Shown here one piece after another: positions 1 to 11,169 of a stretch of 64,000 nt of DNA. The DNA is from Tachypleus tridentatus (Eukaryota; Arthropoda; Merostomata; Xiphosura; Limulidae): assembly GCF_004210375.1 (NCBI RefSeq), contig NC_134825.1:42340348-42404347 (forward strand), read 5' to 3'. The position numbers were made by a program, and so were the translations under genes. The notes beneath the pieces were generated by a model, which was not told where the DNA came from, ran no database searches, and worked only from the letters and a program-made list of their open reading frames with translations. The stretch's first letter is position 1; each line of letters opens with the position of its first letter.

Positions 1-180
1 ATAAGAGATTCTGTTGGCCTAAAAACAAAAAGCACACAAATTGTAAAATGCTTATCATGTATAAAATATAAAACAACATATTTTCATTTGTATTTGTAAA
101 AACCTATGGTTTAATTTAAACATTTTGCAGATACCTATATTTTAGTCAGAAATCTGACTCTCAATTTAAAAACCATTTTG

Positions 181-458
181 TTTGTTTGCTTGTTTTTGAA
201 TTTCGTGCAAAGCTACACGAGGGCTATCTGTGCTAGCCATCCTTAATTTAGCACTGTAAAACTAGAGGGAAGGCAGCTAGTCATCACTGCCCAATGCCAA
301 CTCTTGGGATACTCTTTTACCAACAAATAGTGAGATTGACCATCACATTGTAATGATCCCACAGCTGAAAGAGCAAGCATGTTTGGTGTGACGAGGCTTC
401 AAACTTACAACCCTTGGATTGTGAGTTGAGTGCTTTAACCACCTGGCCATGCCAGGCC
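181..458 (-). mobile_element. tRNA-derived SINE, family A, full length
   Basis: The copy reads from the minus strand: tRNA-like head with an A-box-like TGGCCAGGTGG and a B-box region near 458-390, then the family body, then a T-rich (A-rich on minus) tail. It is flanked by a 12-bp direct repeat, AAAACCATTTTG, at 169-180 and 459-470, which is a clear target-site duplication and shows retroposition. Family A is the dominant repeat of the window. Confidence 0.93.
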
Positions 459-505
459 AAAACCATTTTGATAAAATAAACTTACTCAGCTTTTAATCAA
501 ACAGT

Positions 506-641
506 GTAGTTTTAACTTAGTCTGTTTGAAATTAAGCATAAAGCTACACAATGGGCTATCTGTGCTTTGCCCATCATGGATATCAAAACCAGGTTTCTAA
601 CACTGCAAGTCTGGAGACATACCACTGTGCCACTGGGGGGC
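506..641 (-). mobile_element. Short tRNA-like SINE, family B
   Basis: A ~125-bp unit shared with at least eight other loci here (for example 29.65, 49.24 and 62.34 kb). The minus strand carries CCACTGTGCCACTG-type head sequence, a GATACC-type B-box remnant, GGGCAAAGCACAGATAGCCC and an A-rich tail. It is flanked by the 12-bp duplication TAATCAAACAGT at 494-505 and 642-653. Insertion by target-primed reverse transcription is inferred from the duplication and the tail. Confidence 0.88.
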
Positions 642-2727
642 TAATCAAACAGTCTATAATGTAAAATATATAAAGTTTCAGGCTTTACATTTATCCCTTC
701 ATATTGAAATTCAAATACATTTTATGCATTAAGTGAAAATGCTAAACATTTTAGTACAAAATTAGGCTATTTTAATGGTTTTAAATAATGAAGACTTGTC
801 ACCTGTTTACAACAATAAAATACTTTGATGAGGGTTCATCTGCAAAGCTCAAAAGAATGAAATGAAAATACTACAAATCTTAGCTCACTAAAAAAATAAA
901 AACTTTGGAAAGTAAGAAATAAAACAAAATTCTCATTTTGATCGAGGTCCCTAGGAAAGTTCTAGAAAGAATGTATAATAAAGTAAAGAATCTGCAATTG
1001 TCAAATTTTCAAATAAGCAGTGATTGAGCAAGAAATTACCTGTACAGTTTTATGGGTCAAAGCAGTGCTCAAGATAAAAAGCAAATGTGATATAATATAG
1101 ATTAGTATGTGAATACATAAATGTTAATAAAAATACAGAATCCATGATAGTGTTTGAGTACTTGCATGCATGTGTGTATGTATAATAAACATTACTATTT
1201 AACTGGTAAATATTTGAACAATAGTGGTAGATTAAGTAAAATTAGGGTCATCTGTCACACTGGACAAGCCGATGTACATAAATAGAATGATACTAATAAA
1301 TATTTTCTATAAACTTTTTTTTTTACTTTTTTAGTAAAGTTAACACCAATATAATAAAGTTTTTGATAGAGAACACAGTTATTGTATTGAATATCTTAAA
1401 GCACATACATATCAACATAATAAACAATAAATGTTCAGTAAATTTTTGGTAAAGAAAGTAAGGCAGCTTCACCAAGATAAGATAAACTTGGTGTGTTCAG
1501 AACCTTCCATCTTGTTGTAATATTTCTTCTATAGCTCTCTTAAGATTTATTATATTTATATATTTCACAATCATACAAAATTCTACATACCTGTAAAACT
1601 TTTGAACCCCAAGCTGATCATTCAATTTTTCTTTTACTGTAACAAAATAAACAAGCACATTTAACTAATATATTTTTAATTGATTAATTGCAGTGGTATT
1701 TATCTAAAAAAAACCCATAAAACTAATTCTTTTAAATTATATAACTTGTATGTATTACAAAATAGTGTAATTTTTTTCATTAAATTAATTTCAGAGTGGG
1801 CAAAAAAAAGGGATACAGTTTATAAAGTAAATGGAAGTCACTAATTAAAGAAAATAATTATAACATGAATGTTTCAATAAGCTAATATTAATTTCTTACT
1901 ATTAATTTAAAAAATACATTGTTCTTCTTCAGGAAATAAAAACTAATTTTGCAGTTGATGCAAATATTAAATCTAGAAGAGGTCCTTTGGGAAAGCCCAA
2001 GGAATGTGACACCCAATGGGTGAGGTTCCTTGGAGACCCACCTATGGGAGATCACAACTTGTCTTGAAACAGAAGGAAAAAAAAAAGCCACTAGAGTCAC
2101 AGATAGTGGTCAACCAAGTACCTGCACACGTGGTCAGCAAGCCAAAAAGTGTAGCTTGGTTAGGGTGCAATCACACCATATGTGCATGATGTCTCAACTA
2201 GATAGACTGTTGCTGCAGAAGGACACATCAGTTGTTTAAGAGATGACCTGCACCACACAGAGTGTCACCACCACCCTACTTCCATCAAGTGATGTGCACA
2301 ATCAGTGAAGAACTCTCCAAGGCCCATCAAACCAGTTGTTAGGAATTGTAAAATCAAGGGTCTACCATGCTGCACTTGAAAATGGGAGAAAAATATGCAG
2401 TGGGAAGACTTTAAGGAGTACCTAGATATAATCAGACACCTGCCAGAAAGGTGTTTTATTGGATAAAATGCAATGAACGATTGTATTTTTAAAAGTCAGC
2501 AAGTGTAAACCAAAGAAGTGAGCAGCCACTTCTCTAGTGCTAGTGTTTTCATTCATAGTCTATGAAACTGGAATGGTAAATACAATTTGAATTGAGAAGT
2601 TGAGTAATTTCAGTACCAGGAAGATACTGCTAGTATTCTAGTGAAACACCATTACTTAAGAGTGAGCACTAGTAGAGTAAAAGTAGATGGTTTGACCAGA
2701 TGTATTCTCAAAATGGCTGATATTGGT
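642..2727. other. AT-rich non-coding stretch
   Basis: No gene or repeat recognised. A somewhat less AT-rich patch lies at about 1940-2440, with short overlapping frames on both strands. None resembles a known domain and all are broken within 70 codons. Confidence 0.5.
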
Positions 2728-2900
2728 ATTAAAACTTTAAACTAAAGTATGGAACAGTGTTTCAACCTTCTTAAGTCATTTTCAGGTTAACAAAGGTTGT
2801 TATGGATGACTGGTGTGGGCATTAAAACTTTAATTAAAATAGAGTACAGAACAGCATTTTGACATTCTTAGGTCATCTTCAGGTTAACAAAGGTTGTTAC
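2728..2900 (-). repeat. Two-copy 93-bp tandem repeat with hammerhead-like module
   Basis: Copy 1 (2728-2820) and copy 2 (2821-2900) align end to end, both starting ATTAAAACTTTAA. On the minus strand each contains CTGAAGA, a short complementary pair (GACC/GGTC in the consensus) and GAAA, in the order of a hammerhead ribozyme core. Copy 1 has CTGAAAA for CTGAAGA but keeps GAAA. Copy 2 keeps CTGAAGA but has AAAA for GAAA. From memory, the pattern resembles terminal sequences of Penelope-like elements, which are known to carry hammerhead motifs. No reverse transcriptase is recognised beside it. Confidence 0.55.
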
Positions 2901-4130
2901 GGCTTTTTATTCATTGTTCTATCAATTTTCTGGGATTTATCCCCAGTTTCCTTGTCATTGTGAGTCAAAATATTGATCCATATTGCTTATACTGGGCTCT
3001 CTTTGAAGATGAGGAGACTTCTGTGAATAATATCTCATCAAATTAATCACATTTTTATGTCCTTAGCAGCCCAATTGAACTGTCTACTAAAGAATTCTTT
3101 GTGGGTTGATATGTGAAGCTCCCCAAATTCTGTTATTTCACATCAGTTGCATGGCCTTGCAATAACTGCTTCTGAAGATTTTAGAGTAGTCCATATAGCT
3201 ATATTAACCACATCCACTAGATAATAGAAAGGGGTGAGTATTTTCATTACTAATCTTGTCTCTTATTTCCTTTCCAGGACCTCTTATCTCTTTTTCATGG
3301 AATCCCACTCTTCCTCAAACCAAATCTTCACAAGGAACCACTAACACAATATAATCCATCTAAGTTCAAGACTGTAGAAATGAAATGTCTCATACATTTT
3401 ACCAATTTACTGAACATGACACTATCAATAATTTTCATGTAAAAAAAAAAAAAAAAGCTGAGACCCCAACATTGAACTCTGTAGCACTCCACTAGTAAGA
3501 AATGCCTACTTTGACTGGTCACCATTAACATTTTATTATGCTAAAAATAGTATAAAAATGTTAGAACCTCACCTTCTTGTATTGTTAACTTCTTTCTTGA
3601 TGAATTAAAATTTCCTACAAACCTCACATGTTTGGTGTGAGTCATACCCCATCTTGGAAATTTTAATTTTTGAAGACTGGAAGAGCACAGCTGTCTTAAC
3701 CTAAACAGAATAAGGCTGTATGAATGCAGAACTGGCAACATACAGTACTGAAAATATATCTTCAAAACAACTTGGATGAAACATAATAATGAACAAGTTG
3801 ATACATTTCAATTGATCCTTTACTATTATTATCTTTATCCTAGTTTTTCTCACAAGAGGAGCAAACAATGTTTCAACCTTCTCGCTCTTCTACTAGTGCT
3901 TTCTCTACCCGTACCAGCTGTTTTAAAATATATAATTTTCTCTACAAGTGGGTTTTCTTGTCATCAAGGATCAAAATTCTATTATTTGTTTCAACAAAAA
4001 ACATGGAAACATATATATATTGTACAATCTGTACTTAACTGAATAATTCTACCAACTAAATTCTAAAATGTTAAAAGAAACTATAAATCAGCCATAAAGC
4101 TGGGAAATTAAGTCATCATCAGATTGGCAA
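2901..4130. other. Non-coding stretch, no recognised gene
   Basis: Moderately AT-rich DNA with a 16-bp poly-A run at 3441-3456. The short frames (for example 3776-4042 +) are low-complexity hydrophobic translations with no domain signature. I see no supported feature. Confidence 0.45.
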
Positions 4131-4519
4131 TGATTACAGAGATTAATATTAAATAATTAACTGAAATTATGATTATATCAGTTACTGTCATAGTAATGTT
4201 CAACTAATCAAAATTAGTATTTATAACTATTATTGTTTCCAACTGTGAAATAATAAAAATATTATTGATTTCTCACTGTAAAATTGACAAATTCAAGGTT
4301 GTTCAGCTTGATTGATTAGTTATGTCTCCTAAAAATTATCAGCTAATCAAAATTAGAAATTCAATTCATTCAGTTATTCAAGTCTCATGTTAGATTAATC
4401 AATCGACTGTAACAAATTGATAAATCCGATGATTAATAAATTATCACATTACACTAATCACCCAGTCCTAATCAAATACAACACATGCAATTCAGAAGTA
4501 TGCTGAACTATATTAATCA
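4131..4519. promoter_or_regulatory. Cluster of ten TAATCA/TGATTA motifs
   Basis: The hexamer or its complement starts at 4131, 4170, 4205, 4313, 4344, 4396, 4430, 4455, 4469 and 4514. By base composition about 0.5 would be expected in this length. TAATCA-type cores are bound by homeodomain proteins, and TGATTGAT at about 4309 fits a PBX/Exd-Hox composite site. A homeodomain-bound enhancer is an inference only; a decayed local repeat is the main alternative. Confidence 0.25.
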
Positions 4520-7500
4520 AAGTTACATATCCTGTGATATGAAACAGTATGACTGCCATATGCAGTAGTGTAAGGCACTATTTCTCAGCCACCATTTTAT
4601 AGACTGGTGCTGGTCTGTTGGATTTCACAAAAATAAAATTACTGACAGAATATTTATTTGTAAATCATACTCTTAGTGATTCGAGACAGTTTAGGAAGGC
4701 AACAAGCCTGTCTCTGTTACTGAAAAAAAACCTTTTATTAAAAAAAAACAAGACAATGAAAAAGTGCTATTACATTTATTAAACAAATAGTATGTATGTA
4801 CATACACATGCAGATAGAGATAAATACAGATATGTATATTAAACTTGTATATATCTGAAAGTTAAACTGTATTTTACAAAGTATATGTACAATGTATATC
4901 TTGAATTGTATTTTAACTTAAAATGTTAAATCTTATCTTTCAAGGCACTTTAAGCTATGCAAGATATCCAAACTGAGGAAGGAGAAAAGAAACAGAAGAA
5001 AAGACAAACATGGCACCACAGTTCAATCAAAGCCATAAGAAGAAACACAATGTTGTATTGATCAGTTATGGATATAAGATCTTCAAGAACCTTTTCACTA
5101 ACCCTCATCATACAAGAGTGGATCAGCCACATAAGGCAGAAGAAACACATACAGACAATAGTCTTAAACAACTTGTAAGTTTACCTGGTAATCCATGAGA
5201 ATGTGTCATTCCAATATTATAAAGCATTTAGCCATTAAAATTGAAAGATTGAAACATAAGTAACAATAAAAAAAGGGTTAAAATGGGGAAGCTAAAAATC
5301 ATCTTCACAAGGTATTAATGAAATGGAATTCCACAGTTATATAAATAACAAAGTAACAATTTGGGAAAAACCACTATGAAATAAAAGAAAAATGCAGAAC
5401 CATTTTATAAATTATGCCAGCCAGTGTATTGTGTACACATATCACACAACTAATACATTAATACATTTCCAACCAACATTTCATTCCACACTCACTGTAA
5501 TTCAGAAAACATCCAAGACACTAATACCTACAACTCAAGATAACTTTTAATTGTTACTAATGATTAAAAATTGAAAGACTTCCAACTAACCTGCCTGTGA
5601 CAGGTGATAGTGCTTTCCAGATGGAAATTAGTCTTTGATATTTCACATTTTATTTAAAAAAGAAAATTGCTTTCATAATAAGTTGTTATAAATCTACACA
5701 ATATTAGAGGAACAGAAATGAGATTAGCATGTCAAAATCTAAATCAATGACTTCCAGAGTACTTGTTACTTTTAACAGAAAAATTTTTCTCTTGCTCTGC
5801 TGTTTTCCCAAAACACAAACAGTGGAATACTAGATAGAACTCCTGCAACTGCATTATAGCATTAGTTATGAACATACATCATCATAATTTGGGTGCAAAC
5901 ACGAATTTTTTAACTGTTTATTACCCTACAGCCTTTCAAATTATGTTTTTATTTCCTTTTATCACTTTGTGATATAATGTGCCATCTCAGGATTTTACTT
6001 TTGCAAAACAAAAACAAACTAAGTGGTGAAGACAAAGGTTTTGCAAGCTGTTCTTCAACTTTTTTTATCTTAAAAATATAAAAGAAAGTTACCACATGCT
6101 CACACAACATTTTGATGCTGTGTTAAATTCATCTTTCCTAAATTAAAAGATGTTAATATCAAGAAAGAAAGAAGTGAGGTCTATTAACCAGTCTCGAATT
6201 TTATACACTTATTTCCATTTTAAGAAATGTAAGCTACAAAGAAAGGTTTAAAGATTTAGTTATTTCCTTTAGAGCATAAAGAGTAGAAACACCTTCTGTC
6301 AGAGGTTTGCAACTGTTAGGCCAACAGGTGTCTTAGATAGCCTGTTTAAGAGGTGCAAATATATATATATATGAAAAAGGAACTAAAATCTGAGGATAAC
6401 AGAGCTTTTATAATTAATAATATTAAGTGATTACAGAATCTACCTAGTATTACCAGAAAAAGTGTGCAGTCCAATTTTACAAAATGTGATATTGTCAAAC
6501 AATGAATTTCACAGATTTCTAAAAGTATATGTCCAGATATTAATTCCAAAGCATTATAGTCTGTATAACATAAAGAGAGTGAAACAAAAATTTCTCAAAT
6601 ACAGTGTAAAAAATAATGTTTGAAGTAATTCTGCTTTTAAGCAAACAATACCAAATGAAACAAGCAAGACTTACCATTTTAAATTACATTTGTTTAAAGA
6701 CATAATAAAGAGATGACCTAAAAATAGTTTTTCTAGAATAGAATTCTATAAACAAGCCTACAAAAGTTCACACTAAAAATAAAAATAAGTTGTGTATTTT
6801 ATGACATTGATGAGTGAGAAAAGATGAATGATAATCTTTCTACAAACACACTGATCACATGACCTACCATGTAATATTTGTGTTTTACATTATATGCCCA
6901 TTATCATAGTAGATAACTGACAAAAGTGCTAATGGACACCATTTGTATGTCAATTTTGCAAAAGAGACAGCAAAATTGTAAAATGTGAAAAATCAGAAGA
7001 ATAGCTGGGAAACACATTATAACTAAGTACATGTTCAACCTTAAAATATTAAATTCAAGTTTTCATATATTAACTGTATACTAATGAATAGTATTACAAT
7101 TTTCATGCTAAACTTTCCACTAGTTGGAATTGAACAAGATAAAAGTCACAACACAATAAAGTCAACCTAACTACAGATTAACAGGATTGAACAGCATTAG
7201 CAATTAGTTCTGTAAATGATTAAAGTCAGTACCCACTCAAATTAAAAGGTGAACAAATAAAAAAGTGCACTTTGAATTTTTTTTTTCTATTTTAATTCTT
7301 CTGTACCTTATAAAATAGTAAACATACATTTATTTTAATTCAGAGTAAGAGTACACAGAAGAAAATATGAAAATAATGGTCTTTACAAAATGTAACGTAC
7401 ACAATTTTAAAATGGCAAAACTTTTAATTTTTCCATATTATTATTAATTTTTCTGGCTGTTTCATTTTCTATGTTTGTTCCATTGTGAAATGCAAAAAAT

Positions 7501-9335
7501 GTTTTTATCAACTTTTATTTCGAAAACGCTCTTCTGCTATTTGCCACACTAACAATTAAGAACAGGCAACGACAAGGAAATTCTAAGAGACTTAGGCCAT
7601 TAAATATATATGAAAAACATTCTTTGATTTGCAATCATATTGTTATAATGATATATACAATAAGACCTTATCTAAGTTGAATTTTCGGTCTGGATGCGAT
7701 ATTAATTGAAGTTCTACACATAAAGTTTCACCACAAATATCCCTTTCTTTCTTGCACTGCTTACAATGTTAGTATTTAAAAATATTTCGTCCCTTTTTGG
7801 GGTTCTTTGTGCTAGCGTTGGTTATAGCTTTAGTAAAAAATTATTAATTAAAATATATTTTTATACCCTATAATAAGATCATATATATATGTGTGTGTGT
7901 GTTTTACCAGAACGAGCTTAAGTTTCATTCGCTTCACCAGGCAGGTGTCTTTACGTTTTGCTTACTTACCTGAACATCACTGTTGGATCTATTTCCAACT
8001 AATAAACAAATAGTATAATCTCTCACACAAATTTTCTGCTCCGTCTGTGTGATTAAGACAACTTTGATAAACAAAAGTTAACGAATTTGCCACCTAGCGA
8101 ATAAGAGTTAAAAAAAAGAAAAAATATACATCAATACGATTTCATCCTTTAATATTCAACTACTAAAAGTAACGAATGAGTATATGTATACCAGACACAA
8201 TGGAAAATAAATAAAAATTTATAGAGCATTTCAACAAGCAATTTGTAAAAAGAGAGAGACATTTCCATCACTTTTACTATATCTTAAAATAACACGAATA
8301 GTAGCAGACAATTGCGGTACAAAATTTTCTGATATAAACGTATTTAGAAATTGACTAAAACTTTTTATGGCATTTAACGTTTTGATTTATTTTCTTCAAT
8401 AAGCAGCTAACCAATCTTATAGACATAAAATGTATGACAAGGGATAAAATATCTAAATCCAAACGTTATTAATATATATTTTTGATAGTTACTTAAAATG
8501 TTTATAAACTGTGATTACACGTCATCCTCAAGCAATTCTTAGCAGATTAAGGATGCATTTTGAAACATTATAAGTTCATTAAAATATCCCATCGAAATTT
8601 ATTTTAAGCAAATTACCATAAAGACTGGGAACACATGTTTTCATAGATTAATTTCCTCTTATTCGATTGCAATTTTTTTGTTACTATTCTAATTTGATTT
8701 ATGAAGATTAAAAAAACTTTACGATATTGTTATGGTTTAGAACCACGTGTATAAAAACATAAACTTATAAAAAGTATCATGACACCTATACCTACATTTT
8801 TTCAGAGTGAGAAACTATTTGGTATGAATTTTAGATTTGTTAATACAATTAGTTAAAACATCGCTCTCTTTCTGAGTGACTTACCAGATGAAGTTGTGTT
8901 TTGAATGACATAAACAAAGATGACACGAATCTAAAATTATTTTTATAGAATTTTTGAGTATTTTAAAGTTGAGCTAAATTATATGCATAATAGAGAAAAT
9001 AATATCATTGGTCCATGAAATTCCAAATAATTTGTTTTATCAATATTCAAAGAAAGTGAATCAGTTAAAAGGAATTGTAGAAATTCATTAATGACAATAG
9101 AAGCGTCGTTATGTGGTATAAAGATACGGGTCTTGGACCCATAAGCGTGAAAATTTTGGGCGTTTCAGTACCATATCGGTCTCTATTCTGAATCTTCAAG
9201 ACACCAACTGGGAATTCGGTATACCGTCAAACAGAATTGGAGCACAGATCTCGCGTGCCAACGCCGAGCTATACCTCTTACTGGAAATAAATTTTTAAAA
9301 AAGAAATAAAGGGTGGCAGCACAATCTATCAATTC
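4520..9335. other. Long AT-rich non-coding region
   Basis: Nearly 5 kb without a supported gene. It holds a short (AT)n run at 6357-6373 and a mixed (AT)n(GT)n microsatellite at about 7880-7902. Frames of 60-75 codons at 4950-5198 and 6346-6549 lack any family signature and overlap on opposite strands. From about 9110 to 9290 the base composition rises slightly, without recognisable coding. Confidence 0.5.
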
Positions 9336-9580
9336 TTTGTTTTTGAATTTCGCGCAGAGCTACACGATGGCTATCTGCACTAGCTGTCTCTAATTTTGCG
9401 GTCATCACCACCCACCGCCAACTCTTGGGCTACTCTTTTACCAACGAATAGTGGGATTGACCGTAACATTATAACACCCCCACGGCTGAAAGGGCGAGCA
9501 TGTTTAGCACGATGGGAATACGAACCCGCGACTCTCAGATTACGAGTCGCACGCCTTAACGCGCTTGGCCATGCCGGGCC
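9336..9580 (-). mobile_element. SINE family A, internally shortened
   Basis: Head, box region and tail of family A are present on the minus strand. About 35 bp of the body, the part matching AGCAGTGTAAGACTAGAGGG in other copies, is missing near 9400. It is the first of three minus-strand A copies packed into 1.2 kb. Confidence 0.9.
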
Positions 9581-9889
9581 CTAAAGCTAGAATAAATAAT
9601 AATAATTAATGAATGTTTGCTCTTTAATTGTAAAATTGATATAAATAAATAAAAATCATATAATAGTTATATTCTGTGTTAACGGAATGGCATAAAACTC
9701 CTCATATTAGCATCGTAAATCCTAAGACTTACTGCTATCTCACTGTGGGATACAATTTAACGTTCGTTTGATTTTAACAAGATTTATTGCTTCAATTCTT
9801 TCTTCTAAATTGTAAAACAGTGTTTCAAAAACTAAAGAAAAAAGACTAGGAAGATTATTAGATTATTCAAGAACTTCGATTGGTATAAT

Positions 9890-10158
9890 TTATTTTGAAT
9901 TTTCGCACAAAGCTACTCAAGGGCTATCTGCGCTAGCCGTCCCTAATTTAGCAGTGTAAGACTAGAGAGAAGGCAGTTAGTCATCACCAACCATCGCCAA
10001 CTCTTGGGCTACTCTTCTACCAACGAATAGTGGGATTGACCGTCACATTATAACGCTTCCACGGCTGAAAAAGCGAGCATGTTTGCTATGACAGGGATTC
10101 GAATCCGCGACTCTCAGATTAGGAATTAAGTGCCTTAACCACCTGGACATGCCGGCCC
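9890..10158 (-). mobile_element. SINE family A
   Basis: A near-complete copy with tail at 9890, the conserved CTACTCTTCTACCAACGAA-type body, and head ending in ATGCCGGCCC at 10158. Confidence 0.92.
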
Positions 10159-10216
10159 TCGAAAACTCCGGAATTCCAAAAATAAGTGCATTTGTGGTAT
10201 TATATGAGTAAGTAAG

Positions 10217-10496
10217 GTTTGCTTGCGTGTTTTGAATTTTCCCACAAAGCTACATAAGGGTTATATGTACTAGATGTCCCTAATTTAGCAATGTAAGATC
10301 AGAGAGAATGCAGCTAATTATCACCAGCCACTACCAACTCTTGGGCTGTTCTTTTACCAACGAACAGTGAGATTTGCTGTTACATTATAACACCTGCAGG
10401 ACTGAAAAGACGAACATATTTGGTATGACGAAAATTGGAACCCGTGACTCTCAGATTATGAGTCAATCGCTCTAACTACCTATCTATGCTGGGTCT
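10217..10496 (-). mobile_element. SINE family A, diverged
   Basis: Full-length layout but more substitutions than its two neighbours, including in the B box. This suggests an older insertion. No clean target duplication seen. Confidence 0.85.
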
Positions 10497-11169
10497 TAGA
10501 CGAGCAAGTAAAAAACGGAAAGGCGAGGGAAATAAATATTCTTTAGTATACACTATTTTTAATTGACTTGTTTTATACATTTTTATTGTCGTTTAGCTCG
10601 AAAAAAGTTTATCCTAATGTAATACATAGAGAGTGTTATTTGAAAAGAGAATATGTTAGGAAGCTGAGTTGTAATGATATCATGGATTTTTTAATGTCAT
10701 TTGGTGTTATTATTTTTATTCTTAGAAATTGGAGTTGCAAAACCAAAAATAACAAGATATAATAAGATTGGGCATTAAGATAATAGGTATAAGCTTCTAA
10801 TTTGAATATTATTAATGTAACATATAGTATAACGTTAGATTGGGCTTAATGCATGTTAGTGTTCCTTAAGCTCAGATTCAACTTTCAGTGAGATTGTAAG
10901 ACAAATATGTTGTTTTATTTAATAAATACAGTCTATAAACGAGTTGATTGTCACTTTTAGGCTTAACAGTGTTAACAACAGGGTTCTGGTATTTAATCAT
11001 AGTATCGAGTGTTCATTTTAATTGTACAAATCATACAATGGTTCTTACTACTCGGAGTTAAACATTTTTGTTCGGTGCGATAGTTACAAAAAATGGGTTT
11101 TATTTGGAAATTCTAGACTACTATGCACTTTTAATGAAGCCAGTAGTGAGGATGTTCAGTTTATTTATA
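10497..11169. other. Non-coding stretch before the LINE relic
   Basis: AT-rich DNA. The 64-codon frame at 10568-10762 has no recognisable features. Nothing else seen. Confidence 0.4.
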
